Shown one piece after another: positions 1 through 8,712 of a stretch of DNA of 64,000 bases. The DNA is taken from positions 124,001 through 188,000 of the forward strand of contig NZ_WBKB01000006.1 of assembly GCF_008831155.1 (NCBI RefSeq). The letters are read 5' to 3'. The translations under genes were made by a program, and so were the position numbers. Within the stretch, counting starts at the first letter, position 1. Each line of letters starts with the position of its first letter. The DNA comes from Gulosibacter chungangensis. Lineage in GTDB: Bacteria > Actinomycetota > Actinomycetes > Actinomycetales > Microbacteriaceae. The notes beneath the pieces were generated by a model that searched no databases, had not been told where the DNA came from, and saw only the letters and a list, made by a program, of their open reading frames with translations.

Positions 1-751
1 GGTCGAGATCCTCATCCGAAATCTCGGCGGCCGTGGCCTGCAACTTCCGCAATGGCGAGAGCTGTCGGCCGATCATGACCGAACCCAGGAGCGCCACGAT
101 CGCGATAACTCCGACACCCGTGATCGCATAGGTGAGGTAGATCGCATCCAATTCCGCGAGCGCATCGCTGTAGTTTGTGGCAAAAACGAGCAGGCTCGGC
201 TCGGCATCATCCGCAAAATAGATCGGGATGAGCGCTGCCCGATAGGTGGCCTGCGAGGTTGAGAACGTCTGGATCAGCACATCCTGTTGAAAGGTTTCGG
301 GCTGGACGTACTCGAGTAACTGCTCGACGAGCTGCGCATCGTCCTCGAGCCGCAGCGGCACAATATCGTTCGCGCGATAGGTGATGCCGGTGCTATTGAG
401 CCCGATCATCGACTCGTGATTGTCCGGCCAGTGCCTGGTCATCGCTGTGAAGACGAGGTTGTCCGACTCGACGAACGGCTTACCGGTCTCGGGGTCGACA
501 CCTTCCGAGGCGAGGATGCGCACTTCCTCCACCGAGCTCGCAAGCGACGCGTCGATGCGGTTTTGTACCGCCGTGCGCTGGAGCGCGTAGGACACGAGCC
601 CTGATACGGCGACCGCAAGGAGCGTCAGCACAACGAGCAGGATGACGATGCGAGTGCGCACCGCAAGGCGGCGCCATCGGGGAAGGCTCGTCTTGTGCCG
701 CTGTTGCGCCGCCCGAGGTGTCGCCGCTTTCGTGGCAGCTGTCGAGCTCAA
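1..751 (-). CDS. sensor histidine kinase, N-terminal part (3' end outside window)
   Basis: Only the sensor half is in the window. Reading the minus strand from about 751, a basic N-terminus leads into a first membrane segment (VRTRIVILLVVLTLLAVAVS), an extracytoplasmic domain of about 150 residues, a second membrane segment (ITGVGVIAIVALLGSVMIG) and the start of a HAMP linker (RQLSPLRKLQATAAEI) at the window edge. This order is that of a membrane-bound sensor kinase of a two-component system; the kinase domain and any response regulator lie to the left and are not seen. An in-frame TGA just upstream leaves TTG at 751 as the first possible start; a GTG at the VRTR position is an alternative. 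It follows the acidic-tail gene by 9 bp, so the two are probably cotranscribed. The ligand is unknown. Confidence 0.8.
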   Translation of the reverse strand, partial: MSSTAATKAATPRAAQQRHKTSLPRWRRLAVRTRIVILLVVLTLLAVAVSGLVSYALQRTAVQNRIDASLASSVEEVRILASEGVDPETGKPFVESDNLVFTAMTRHWPDNHESMIGLNSTGITYRANDIVPLRLEDDAQLVEQLLEYVQPETFQQDVLIQTFSTSQATYRAALIPIYFADDAEPSLLVFATNYSDALAELDAIYLTYAITGVGVIAIVALLGSVMIGRQLSPLRKLQATAAEISDEDLD

Positions 752-760
752 CGATCACAC

Positions 761-1249
761 TCAGTCGTCATCATCATCGTCATCGTCGTCCCAGTCGTCA
801 TCGTCCCAGTCGTCGTCATCGTCGTCGTCGCCATAGTAGTAAGAGCCACCGCCACCCGAGCCGGACCCACCCGGTGCCGGCTGTGGCGCCGGAACTGGCA
901 CGCCCGCGCCGCCGCCCTGGAGCGGGTCACGGTTTGAGGCGCCACCGTTCGCGTCCGCTGCGCCGTCCGAGGTCGCATCCGGTGTCGTGGATGGGCTGGG
1001 GGTCGGGGATGCAGTGGGTTTGGGAGTCTGCGACGAGGTCGGAATCGGGGTCGACGGGGTTTCGTTCCCCGCCAGATTGTCTCGCTCCTGCCCCGTTTCG
1101 GTGGCGGGCACGAGGGGGCCGAGGTTGACGGAGCTCGAGGAGGCCGAGGAGAAGCTCATTCCGAGGGCGATCACGAGCACGCACACGGCCAGGAGCGCGG
1201 CAACCAGTACGCCGATGCGCCAAGGCGGTGAAGTGAATCGTTCTCTCAT
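761..1249 (-). CDS. small single-span membrane protein with poly-aspartate C-terminal tail
   Basis: About 162 residues from ATG 1249, chosen for a GGAAG ribosome site just upstream. A short cytoplasmic stretch (MRERFTSPPW) precedes one membrane segment (about residues 11-30). A long Ser/Thr/Pro/Gly-rich, presumably extracytoplasmic, linker follows, then a Gly/Ser stretch, YYY, and a tail of Asp runs (7, 4 and 9) split by two Trp. The tail is coded by a GAC/GAT trinucleotide run at about 764-830. I recognise no family. It lies 9 bp upstream of the sensor kinase, so an accessory role, for example binding cations near the sensor, is an inference from position and charge only. Confidence 0.65.
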   Translation of the reverse strand: MRERFTSPPWRIGVLVAALLAVCVLVIALGMSFSSASSSSVNLGPLVPATETGQERDNLAGNETPSTPIPTSSQTPKPTASPTPSPSTTPDATSDGAADANGGASNRDPLQGGGAGVPVPAPQPAPGGSGSGGGGSYYYGDDDDDDDWDDDDWDDDDDDDDD

Positions 1250-1441
1250 GTCTTCCAGTGTGGTCTGGCGTGATGAGGCGCAAATGAGAAGCACTTGTCT
1301 GCGGATGAGCGGCCGATGAGAAACAGGGTCGCGAAGGTGTGAGGAACCTGGATGCGTCATTGACCCATTCGATTGGGGAGCGGAAAATGGACAGTCCATT
1401 GGCGAAGCTGCCGGTGGAGGAACGAAGCGGGTGATTTCACC

Positions 1442-2068
1442 ATGTCCAAGATCCGATATATGACCGTGGCGCTGCTCGGTGCGGCGTCGCTTCTGCTCAG
1501 CGGTTGCGCGGGAGGGTCCGCACCGGAAGAAACCGATCCGGTTGGCTCCGTCCCGGTTGGTTCAGACCCGGTCGACACGTCGATGCCAGCCGAGACAACC
1601 GACCCCGCACCCGAAGCTGGCGAAGGGGATGCTGATGGGTCAGCATCCGAGACGACCTTGCCAGACGGGTGGGAAGACCTCGTGACCCTCGCGGTAAACG
1701 ACCTCACGATCGAGTGCGAAAACTGGTGTGGCTCGCCCGAGCAGGATCAGTTTGCGGCGGTCAACTGGAGCGCGATTACCGACCAAGAGAACCTCTATAA
1801 GTTCCGCGTTTACGAGGGCGAAGGGCTCGAGCTGAACGTGATCACCGAGGACCACGAACACTGGCCGGCCTGGTCAGACGTGATTTCCGCGAACCCCAAC
1901 GGGCAGTTTGTTGAGGTCATACCAATTGTGATGGATGTTGACCGGGCCGACTGTTCCGGCAGCGACTGCGTCGCCGCCGGCGAGGTCAACACCACCGAGG
2001 GCGTGCGCCTGCTGTACGAGGTATCCACCGGCGAGGCGGTGTATGCGGGGATTAGTGGGACGGACTAG
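1442..2068 (+). CDS. secreted lipoprotein of unknown function
   Basis: About 208 residues from ATG 1442. The N-terminus is a clear lipoprotein signal: MSKIRYM, a hydrophobic core (TVALLGAASLL) and lipobox LLSGC, so the mature protein should be lipid-anchored outside the membrane. A Pro/Thr/Asp/Glu-rich low-complexity linker of about 50 residues follows, then a roughly 130-residue acidic domain containing four Cys (CENWC and CSGSDC) that could form two disulfides. No family is recognised. The gene is divergent from the acidic-tail/kinase pair with a shared 192-bp intergenic region, so coregulation is possible. The reading frame is open further upstream, but only this start gives a signal peptide. 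Confidence 0.7.
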   Translation: MSKIRYMTVALLGAASLLLSGCAGGSAPEETDPVGSVPVGSDPVDTSMPAETTDPAPEAGEGDADGSASETTLPDGWEDLVTLAVNDLTIECENWCGSPEQDQFAAVNWSAITDQENLYKFRVYEGEGLELNVITEDHEHWPAWSDVISANPNGQFVEVIPIVMDVDRADCSGSDCVAAGEVNTTEGVRLLYEVSTGEAVYAGISGTD

Positions 2069-2266
2069 CGGTCAGTTGGCTTCACGGTCGCGAGGTGCAC
2101 GCTGAGGCCGCCACAGGACTAGACTCATCGGGAGGTGAAACTGCGCACTAATCCGTAGCGTCTTGCAAGGTGACTTGCGCAGCCGACCACCAACCGCATC
2201 CGCGACCCGCAACATCAGCCCCCGCATCCGTCAGCTACGGGCATGAGTACTTCTAGGAGCCGTCTG

Positions 2267-4576
2267 TTGAGCACCCAGCACGTTCCCGACACCGTCGAAA
2301 ACGCGAAGGCCACCCCCGATCAGGAACAGCCGTATGAGTCACTCGGGCTCAAGCAGAACGAGTACGAAGAGATCAAGAAGATCCTCGGCCGCCGCCCGAC
2401 TTCGGGTGAGCTCGCGATGTACTCGGTGATGTGGGCGGAGCACTGCTCGTATAAGTCCTCGAAGAAGTACCTGCGCCAGTTTGGTTCGAAGACCAACGAG
2501 AAGATGCAGGAGCACCTGATGGTCGGCATGGGCGAGAACGCCGGTGTGCTCGACCTCGGTGATGACTGGGCGGTGACCTTCAAGGTCGAGTCGCACAACT
2601 CCCCCAGTTACATTGAGCCGTTCCAGGGCGCTGCGACCGGCGTCGGCGGTATCGTCCGCGACATCATCTCGATGGGTGCGCGCCCGGTTGCCGTGATGGA
2701 CGGCCTGCGCTTCGGTCAGATCGACCACCCCGACACCGCCCGTGTGATGCACGGTGTCGTCGGCGGTATTTCCTTCTACGGCAACTGCCTGGGCCTGCCG
2801 AACATCGGTGGCGAGACCTGGTTCGACCCGATTTATCAGGGGAACCCGCTCGTGAACGCCCTCGCGGTGGGCGTGCTCAAGCACGAAGACCTACACCTGG
2901 CGAACGCGCGCGGTAAGGGTAACAAGGTGGTCCTCTTCGGTGCCCGCACCGGTGGCGACGGCATCGGTGGCGCATCCGTACTTTCCTCGGCGAACTTCAC
3001 CGAGGGCGGCCCGACCAAGCGCCCCGCGGTGCAGGTTGGCGACCCCTTCGCCGAGAAGGTGCTCATCGAGTGCTGCCTCGAGCTGTTCGCCAACGACGTG
3101 GTGGAAGGTATTCAGGACCTCGGCGCCGCCGGTATCTCCTGCGCGACGAGTGAGCTCGCCGCGGCGGGTGACGGCGGGATGCACATCTCGCTTGACAACG
3201 TCCTGCTGCGTGACCCGACCCTCACCGCCGAAGAGATTCTGATGTCAGAATCGCAGGAACGCATGATGGCGATCGTCACGCCCGAGAAGCTCGACGCCTT
3301 CCTCGAGATCACCAAGAAGTGGGAAGTTGAGGCGAGCGTCCTCGGCGAGGTCAACGACTCCGGCCGCCTCACGATCGACTGGCAGGGCGTGCGCATCGTC
3401 GACGTCGACCCGGTCACCGTTGCCGAAGACACCCCCGAATACGACCGTCCGGTGTCCCGCCCGAGCTACCTCGACGCACTCCAGGCGGACCGGGCTGAGG
3501 ACCTGCCCCGGGCATCCACCGGCGAAGAGCTGCGCGAGCAGTTCCTGAAGCTGCTCGGCGACCCGAACGCCGCCGACCCGGCCTGGATCACCGACCAGTA
3601 CGACCGCTACGTGCTCGGCAACACCGCATTCTCGTACCCCGAGAACGCCGGTGTGGTGCGCGTGGACGAGAAGACGGGCCTCGGCGTTGCCCTCGCGATG
3701 GATGCGAATGGTCGCTACGCGCAGCTTGACCCCCGCACGGGTGCGCGCCTGGCGCTGGCGGAGTCCTATCGCAACGTGGCTGCGACCGGTGCCGAGCCGA
3801 TGGCGGTTTCGGACTGCCTAAACTTCGGTTCGCCCGAGAACCCCGAGGTGATGTGGCAGTTCAAGGAGGCCGTTGAGGGCCTCGCGGACGCCTGCCTCGA
3901 GCTGTCAATTCCGGTGACCGGCGGTAACGTCTCGTTCTACAACCAGACCGGCGACGACCCGATCTTCCCGACTCCGACCGTGGCTGTGCTCGGCAAGTTC
4001 GACGATGTCGACCGCCGCGTGACCACCGCCTGGCAGGAAGAGGGCAACAACATTTACCTGCTCGGCGTCACCCGCGAAGAGCTCTCGGGCTCGATCTGGG
4101 CGGATGCGGTGCACGGTCACCTCGGCGGTCTGCCGCCGCAGGTCGACTTCGGTGTGGAGGCGGAACTCGCTGACCTGCTGCAGGGTGCTTCGAAGCAGGG
4201 ACTTTTGGACTCGGCCCACGACCTCTCAGAGGGTGGCCTCGCACTGGCCCTTGCCGAGTGCGTGACCCGCTGGGGCGTCGGCGCGCGCATTGTGCTGGAT
4301 GAGCTGCTGCAGCGTGACGGCGTGGATGCGACCACGGCGCTGTTCTCGGAGTCGACCGGTCGCGTGCTGGTGTCGGTTCCGCGTGAGGACGACGTGAAGT
4401 TTGCCTTCATGTGCGAGGCCCGCGGCTTCCCGATGCTGCGCATCGGCGTCTCCGACGGTGTCGGGGCGGATGCCGTGCTCGAGGTCCAGGGCCAGTTCAC
4501 CATCCCCGTGGCTGAGATCGCCGCCGTGCGCGAAGCTACGCTGCCCTCGCGGTTTGGGGAACGCGTCACCGAGTAG
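2267..4576 (+). CDS. purL: phosphoribosylformylglycinamidine synthase subunit PurL
   Basis: Catalyses the ATP- and glutamine-dependent conversion of FGAR to FGAM in de novo purine synthesis, working with PurQ and PurS, which are not in this window. The protein (about 770 residues) has the length of the small PurL type and its typical sequence: N-terminal [35 protein letters not shown], the glycine-rich [13 protein letters not shown] loop, [17 protein letters not shown] and [11 protein letters not shown] prefer TTG 2267 because AGGAG lies 7 bases before it; ATG 2243 in the same frame has no ribosome site. The gene stands alone and is followed by palindromic repeats. Confidence 0.96.
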   Translation: MSTQHVPDTVENAKATPDQEQPYESLGLKQNEYEEIKKILGRRPTSGELAMYSVMWAEHCSYKSSKKYLRQFGSKTNEKMQEHLMVGMGENAGVLDLGDDWAVTFKVESHNSPSYIEPFQGAATGVGGIVRDIISMGARPVAVMDGLRFGQIDHPDTARVMHGVVGGISFYGNCLGLPNIGGETWFDPIYQGNPLVNALAVGVLKHEDLHLANARGKGNKVVLFGARTGGDGIGGASVLSSANFTEGGPTKRPAVQVGDPFAEKVLIECCLELFANDVVEGIQDLGAAGISCATSELAAAGDGGMHISLDNVLLRDPTLTAEEILMSESQERMMAIVTPEKLDAFLEITKKWEVEASVLGEVNDSGRLTIDWQGVRIVDVDPVTVAEDTPEYDRPVSRPSYLDALQADRAEDLPRASTGEELREQFLKLLGDPNAADPAWITDQYDRYVLGNTAFSYPENAGVVRVDEKTGLGVALAMDANGRYAQLDPRTGARLALAESYRNVAATGAEPMAVSDCLNFGSPENPEVMWQFKEAVEGLADACLELSIPVTGGNVSFYNQTGDDPIFPTPTVAVLGKFDDVDRRVTTAWQEEGNNIYLLGVTREELSGSIWADAVHGHLGGLPPQVDFGVEAELADLLQGASKQGLLDSAHDLSEGGLALALAECVTRWGVGARIVLDELLQRDGVDATTALFSESTGRVLVSVPREDDVKFAFMCEARGFPMLRIGVSDGVGADAVLEVQGQFTIPVAEIAAVREATLPSRFGERVTE

Positions 4577-4589
4577 TTCGCACCGGTCC

Positions 4590-4696
4590 TTGAGTAGCGG
4601 CCGAAGGCCGCGTATCGAAAGGCCCGCCGGAAGCACCAGAGCTCCCGATCCCTGAGTAGCGCCCGCAGGGCGCATATCGAAGGGCCGGGAGCTCTT
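4590..4696. repeat. family A palindromes, two copies (TTGAGTAG...TATCGAA)
   Basis: Two direct copies begin with TTGAGTAG or CTGAGTAG and end with TATCGAA, each enclosing a GC-rich mirror (GCGGCCGAAGGCCGC in the first, GCGCCCGCAGGGCGC in the second). The second copy is also flanked by an outer inverted repeat, AGAGCTCCCG at about 4638 and CGGGAGCTCT at about 4687, giving a long stem that could end purL transcripts. Copies of the same family recur at eight or more other places in the window. Confidence 0.8.
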
Positions 4697-4717
4697 CTGC
4701 GCCACGGGTGCCCCTCG

Positions 4718-4786
4718 GAAAAGTGCACGCCACGAAGTTTCTACCGGCGAGTCGTCGGTGTGTCTCGCGTAGCGTGCACTTTTCTG
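4718..4786. repeat. family B inverted repeat (GAAAAGTGCACGC...GCGTGCACTTTTC)
   Basis: A 69-bp element whose ends are inverted copies of GAAAAGTGCACGC, with an inner segment carrying GTCGTC. A closely similar element is found at 9571-9642. It lies between purL and the flavodoxin-like gene, just upstream of the latter, and is non-coding. Confidence 0.75.
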
Positions 4787-4819
4787 ACACGGCCAGCCGA
4801 GCAGATTAGGGTGTGCGGC

Positions 4820-5272
4820 ATGGCAAGGCTGCTGATCGTCCACCACTCGCCCACCGCATCCGTGCGCCGAATTGCGGATGCAGTTCTTGCGGGCGCACAC
4901 AACGACGAGATTGAGGGCGTCGAAGTTGTCGAGCGTGCGGCTCTGGACGCAACCGTTGAGGATGTGCTTGCCGCCGACGGATACTTGCTCGGCACCACTG
5001 CCAATTTCGGCTACATCTCTGGTGCGCTGAAGCATTTCTTCGACACCACGTTCAACGCCACACACGAGATCACGGCAAAGCGGCCGTTCTCATACTGGAT
5101 CCACGGCAGCTACGACACCTCCGGCGCCGAAACCGCGCTGAAGTCGATCACGACTGGTTACGGGTGGACGCTGTGTGCGGAACCGCTGGTGTTCACCGGG
5201 GAGGCCGACGCGCAGCACTTGGAGCGGGCGGACGAACTTGGGGCTACGGTTGCGGCGACGGTCAGCGGATGA
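4820..5272 (+). CDS. flavodoxin-like / NAD(P)H-dependent oxidoreductase family protein
   Basis: About 150 residues. The N-terminus (MARLLIVHHSPTASVRRIADAV) has the beta strand plus Ser/Thr-rich loop that binds FMN phosphate in flavodoxin-fold proteins. The later stretch TTANFGYISGALKHFFDTTF matches the second flavin loop of WrbA/NAD(P)H dehydrogenase relatives. It is therefore probably a small cytoplasmic FMN-binding redox protein; the electron partner and substrate are unknown. ATG 4820 is chosen because upstream in-frame codons run into the family B repeat. The gene is monocistronic, between repeat elements and the HigA gene. Confidence 0.75.
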   Translation: MARLLIVHHSPTASVRRIADAVLAGAHNDEIEGVEVVERAALDATVEDVLAADGYLLGTTANFGYISGALKHFFDTTFNATHEITAKRPFSYWIHGSYDTSGAETALKSITTGYGWTLCAEPLVFTGEADAQHLERADELGATVAATVSG

Positions 5273-5348
5273 TCGGGGCGCCCGGGCGAAATTTTGCGGA
5301 ACAATCAATCTTTCAAGATCAGTGCCACGTGCCGACAGCCCAGTTTGT

Positions 5349-5651
5349 CTAAGACGCGAGTTTGAGTTCGCTCACCCTGCTGAGATCAACCTGATCACGG
5401 GCAATCCAAAGGTCATATGCATCCTGCATTGCGAGCCAACTCTCGGCACTCCGACCAAGCGCCTTCGATAGGCGCAGCGCCATCTCGGGTGTGACACGGC
5501 TCGTGCCGCGCAGCACTCGACTGAGCGTTGATGGCGAGACATCGAGTTGAGCCGCTAGCTCACGCCCGCTCACCTCGAAGGGCTCCAAATACACTTCGAC
5601 GATGAATTCGCCGGGGTGTGGGGGATAATGCATCGGCTTCAGTGTGTCCAT
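5349..5651 (-). CDS. higA: HigA-family antitoxin (XRE DNA-binding protein), orphan
   Basis: About 100 residues with the typical HigA N-terminus (MHYPPHPGEFIVEVYLEPF) and a helix-turn-helix (SGRELAAQLDVSPSTLSRVLRG followed by TPEMALRLSKALG). In this family the antitoxin neutralises the HigB ribosome-dependent mRNA interferase and represses the operon. Here the start codon overlaps the stop of a higB remnant (TGATG), which fits the usual higB-higA order, but the toxin gene is almost entirely gone. The protein looks intact, so it could persist as a free repressor or as protection against an incoming HigB. The start could also be the internal Met of MHYPP. Confidence 0.85.
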   Translation of the reverse strand: MDTLKPMHYPPHPGEFIVEVYLEPFEVSGRELAAQLDVSPSTLSRVLRGTSRVTPEMALRLSKALGRSAESWLAMQDAYDLWIARDQVDLSRVSELKLAS

Positions 5652-5704
5652 CAGTGGTAATCCTCGTAGTTCAAGACGTCAGCCTCTGTGCCGAGAGGGG
5701 TTAA
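5651..5704 (-). pseudogene. HigB toxin, C-terminal remnant
   Basis: Reading toward the HigA start, the minus strand encodes EADVLNYEDYH and a TGA that overlaps the higA ATG by one base. The ending DV..(E/D)YH-stop is characteristic of HigB toxins, which end in forms of DVEIVDYH. An in-frame TGA stands about 17 codons upstream, and nothing resembling the rest of a roughly 90-residue HigB can be read further up in any frame. I infer a deletion of the toxin gene that spared its last codons. Confidence 0.5.
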
Positions 5705-6035
5705 TCATGTATCCAGGCCAGCGAGAACATCGATGGGTGATACCAACTACAAGCAACCAGGCTGCTACCCAGGGAAACCCTAGCGATCGGAGAGAACAGC
5801 ACGATCGAAGTAGCTCCCGGCGAATCGCTGAAATTTCGCTATGCCAGTCTTCGGCAGACAATAGTGGCCGCTGGGGCACTAAGCAAATGACCCAAGCCAG
5901 GAGCTACCGCATCTATTGTCGTGGTCCTGACCTGGACCGCTGTTTCGGAGTTAGGATTGACGCAGCACGTTCTACGCCATGGTTGAGAGAAGCGGTCGAC
6001 CAACTCGACACCGTGTGCGACCATCAGCTATCTGC
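5705..6035. other. non-coding or decayed stretch, nothing recognised
   Basis: About 330 bases between the higB remnant and the low-GC lipoprotein gene. Base composition is noticeably more AT-rich than in the flanking core genes. Open frames exist on both strands but show no recognisable domain, ribosome site or plausible codon pattern. It is probably residue of deleted accessory DNA. Confidence 0.5.
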
Positions 6036-6536
6036 CTAGTACAAGTAGGGCTCACATTGACTAATAATTTCAGTTACAGACACCTTAAAATTTGACATCT
6101 TCAAATCGGCAGTTCCACCGCCCCGCTTCAGCTCTAACATTGTTTCGAGCGGATCAATAACCGCAGCTATGTAGGGAGCAATTCCTTCATTAGCGTTTTG
6201 ATAAGCGGTGGTCAACGCATCCACAACCTCGTCAAGTTCCTTGATTGAAACAACGGTGTGATCAAAATCTGCTTCTGACAACTCCGCCATAAGTTCAACC
6301 GCATCAGCAATTGGCCCGTCACTGATGTCTGACCCAAACAACAGTTGGCAGGTCGTTGCGAGTGACACAGGGGGCAGATCTGATTTCGGTTCTAGCATTG
6401 ATTCCTCATCAACTGCGGCAGCTTCAACGTTGGGTTCTGAAGCAGGTTCATTCGCGACGTCTCTACCACCGTCGGATGCGCATCCCAGCAAAACTAAGAG
6501 CAGACCTAGTACGGCTACAAGCGACACATGTCTCAC
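6036..6536 (-). CDS. secreted lipoprotein of unknown function, low GC
   Basis: 166 residues with a lipoprotein signal: MRHVS, hydrophobic VLGLLLVLLG and lipobox VLLGC. After a Glu/Ala/Pro-rich linker comes a domain of about 110 residues predicted to be mainly helical (IADAVELMAELSEADFDHTV, IKELDEVVDALTTAYQNA). It carries two Cys (TTCQLLF and SQCEPYLY) that could pair. The sequence is clearly more AT-rich than its neighbours, which suggests acquisition by transfer. No family is recognised. It lies alone inside the decayed accessory region. Confidence 0.65.
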   Translation of the reverse strand: MRHVSLVAVLGLLLVLLGCASDGGRDVANEPASEPNVEAAAVDEESMLEPKSDLPPVSLATTCQLLFGSDISDGPIADAVELMAELSEADFDHTVVSIKELDEVVDALTTAYQNANEGIAPYIAAVIDPLETMLELKRGGGTADLKMSNFKVSVTEIISQCEPYLY

Positions 6537-6878
6537 GACGAAACTTCCCTCTTAATCTGTTTCTTACGGCCAATACATCATTCAATGAATTTCCGATACA
6601 GCGAGAATTTATGCTATCAAGTTCACAGTTAGTGTCGCAGCTTGAGAAGCCGCCTTCACTGCGTGCTCCAGACCGCATTCTCCCCGAGCACCTAGCGTCT
6701 CCCGGGAAAATTCAAGAGCCTCAATTTTTGAGAAGACCAACCAGCATACGAATGCGTCTCTGCTCAAAGCCCCCGGCCCAGGTCGCAATCCTCACGCTGT
6801 CGCGGAACGTGGTGACGTACGTGATTTTGATGCTTAGCAGGATTATTCGACTAGGCCGCATACAGATCCTGGGCAGTC
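6537..6878. other. AT-rich intergenic stretch, nothing recognised
   Basis: About 340 bases of low-GC sequence between the lipoprotein gene and the broken nucleotidyltransferase. I see no ribosome site followed by a convincing frame, no tRNA-like cloverleaf and no clear inverted repeat. It belongs compositionally to the same foreign segment as its neighbours. Confidence 0.45.
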
Positions 6879-7234
6879 TCAAAGATCGACATATTGAAAA
6901 AGGTTTTCCACGGATCGGTCCATCATGAGACCGGCGTCGCGACCTACGTTCTGCTCAAGTTCACGTTTCAAATTAAAGAAGTCACTAACAGGTTTTCCCT
7001 GCTGTGTTGGAATGACACTAAGCAATCAATGTCGCTCTTGTCGAGATCGAATTCCACCATAAGTATCGACCCAAAAGCTCGAATTTGCGAGACACCATAT
7101 CGCACACAGGCCCGATGGATCGCCTCAACAACGAGCGGCACTGCGGTCTCCATTGCTTCAGTTTGACAGATCCGCCACCAGCGCAGCGCTCCTGATTTGG
7201 GCCGGAACTCTTCTGGCGGAAGCTCCGTCACCAT
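6879..7234 (-). pseudogene. MNT-type nucleotidyltransferase, frameshifted
   Basis: The first part encodes a minimal nucleotidyltransferase: METAVPLVVEAIHRACVRYG, then the catalytic GSxxx...DxD region (FGSILMVEFDLDKSDIDCLV). This frame ends at 6968. In the next frame the sequence continues with the family's second half, VSDFFNLKRELEQNVGRDAG then LMMDRSVENLFQYVDL and a stop at 6879-6881, which matches the FF.L..ELE..LGR.V.LV pattern of MNT proteins. A single indel near 7005-7015 therefore splits the gene. Such proteins pair with HEPN toxins as antitoxins, but no HEPN gene is visible. The DNA is AT-rich like its neighbours. Confidence 0.7.
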
Positions 7235-7266
7235 TTCTACCGGGAGCTACTAGCTCGAGCTGGTGA

Positions 7267-7332
7267 TCACCGCGTGTTGTAGGTCGTGATCTGCCGCGCG
7301 TCCGACACCGCTTCAGCAGCGGGTCCCACTCA
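7267..7332 (-). pseudogene. 3'-terminal scrap of a nucleoside deaminase gene
   Basis: The minus strand reads EAVSDARQITTYNTR and stop, resembling the very end (GAGEITVYNAR, stop) of the intact deaminase at 8793-9395. The DNA around the stop codons also matches at about 24 of 30 positions. An in-frame stop lies about 20 codons upstream, so only the tail survives. It suggests a second, related deaminase gene, or a partial duplication, was once next to the ATPase gene here. The match is short, so confidence is modest. Confidence 0.35.
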
Positions 7333-7381
7333 ACACCCTGTCGTCGATCAACAGATAGTGCAGCAGGCTGGTCGAGGCAGG

Positions 7382-8499
7382 CTACGGCGCTAGCGCCCCA
7401 ATTGCTACGACGTTGATTCCATCAGGCCTGCGATAGGAAGGACCCGATGAAGTGACAACAGTCAGGGAAACCGGTGGTGTTTCGGTTTGCTCAGCAAACC
7501 TCTTGAGGCTTTCGGCCGCCAACTCGACGGTCTCCGGTGAAGCCCCCAACTTAACCTCAAATCCAGCCCAAGCCCGATCAGGAAGCTGAACGACGGCATC
7601 CACTTCTCGCCCGTACGAATTACGCGCGTGACACACGACACCCCGAAGAGGCTGTGCGAATACCCTTAGGTGTTGTACGACCAAAGACTCAAAAAGCTGC
7701 CCCGTGTACGCAGGATCGGCCATCAAGCCATCCACATCCACTCCGAGTGCGGCGGCCGCGAGCGACGGATCCGCAAAGTGGCGTTTTGGTTCCTTTCGGA
7801 GCGTCGCACCGGATCGAAGGTGCGCCGACCAAGCAGGCTGATCTTCAACGGCAAAGATTCGTTCCAACGCTGCGAGGTAGTCCATGAGGTTCGCGCTGAC
7901 ATCGCTTGTTGAAAGACCGCGAAAGCCGGGCCAGCCCCCAACAACCATGCGTTCTAGCAGTTCCCAGTACCCCAAGCCTGGGTCCATCGCTCGAGGTGCT
8001 TCTCCCGCCAGCAAGGCTTTCGTGCTCACATCATCTGTGCTGTGGTCTGTTTCGTGCATTGCATTGGCCGCATACGCACCCAGGCAAATTTCGCGGCACC
8101 GGTGTGACGCGTTGCATCAGCAAGTGGCGCTGTGGACCCCGTCAGCAGAAATTGCCCAAATTCTTGACGTTCATCTACTTGCCCGCGCACTGCATTCCAG
8201 AGGTTTGGCACGAGCTGCCATTCGTCAAGGAGCCTTGGCGTTGCGCCTTCGAGCACCAATGCCGGGTCTATTTCGGCCGGCTGGAGGGATGCCGGGTCTC
8301 AGCATAAGTAAACAGTGCTCGCGGCTCGCTGCATTGCCGTTGCGGTTTTGCCACACGCTCGAGGGCCTTCAATTCGGACGGCCCCGGCTCGGCGAAGCGC
8401 GCGCTCAACTTCATCGTCGACCACTCTCAACTCGTACTCGGGCACCGTGAGATCGTCTCCTTCACGCCTCGATTCGCGATCTGGAGGGACACGGCTCAA
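7382..8499 (-). pseudogene. AAA ATPase with DUF4143 domain, broken
   Basis: Three pieces of one gene. From 8499: VVDDEVERALRRAGAVRIEG then Walker A GPRACGKTATA, ending at an in-frame TGA (8299-8301). The same frame continues with DPASLQPAEIDPALVLEG, the Walker B-like RLLDEWQ, LWNAVRGQVDERQEFGQFLLTGS and RMRPM. A frameshift near 8055 then moves into MHETDHSTDD..., and the DUF4143 C-terminus with its nuclease-like REVDAVV...FEVKLG motif runs to 7382. The part between GLSTSDVSANL and DYLAALERI looks shortened compared with the intact paralogue at 10867-12117. At least one nonsense mutation and one frameshift make it non-functional. It is preceded by the same 23-bp-period motif array as the paralogue. 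Confidence 0.85.
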
Positions 8500-8712
8500 A
8501 TCGAGTCGTCAGTTTAGACACATTCCAGTCGTCAACTTGAAGATCCTGATGCCGTCACCTTGGACCCGGGGTCCCGAGGTTCGTGGTCGCTCTACGGGCA
8601 GTGTCCTCTAGTTACTCCGAAATGTTTGACCTGTAGGTCAGCAGTACATCCACACCTAGGAGAAGCTCACATGCGCCCGAATCAGATGACCAACAAGTTA
8701 TGATTTGCGCCT

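Noticed and set aside
764-830. Trinucleotide repeat that could be taken for a microsatellite element
   Set aside because: It lies in frame and codes the Asp tail, so it is reported with the gene and not as a separate repeat.
642-836. A Ser-rich short frame on the plus strand
   Set aside because: The poly-Ser run is only the complement of the GAC/GAT tail codons of the acidic membrane protein.
8671-8703. A ten-codon frame MRPNQMTNKL with a good AGGAG ribosome site
   Set aside because: Too short to support as a gene. It may be the start of a lost gene or a leader peptide; no further evidence.
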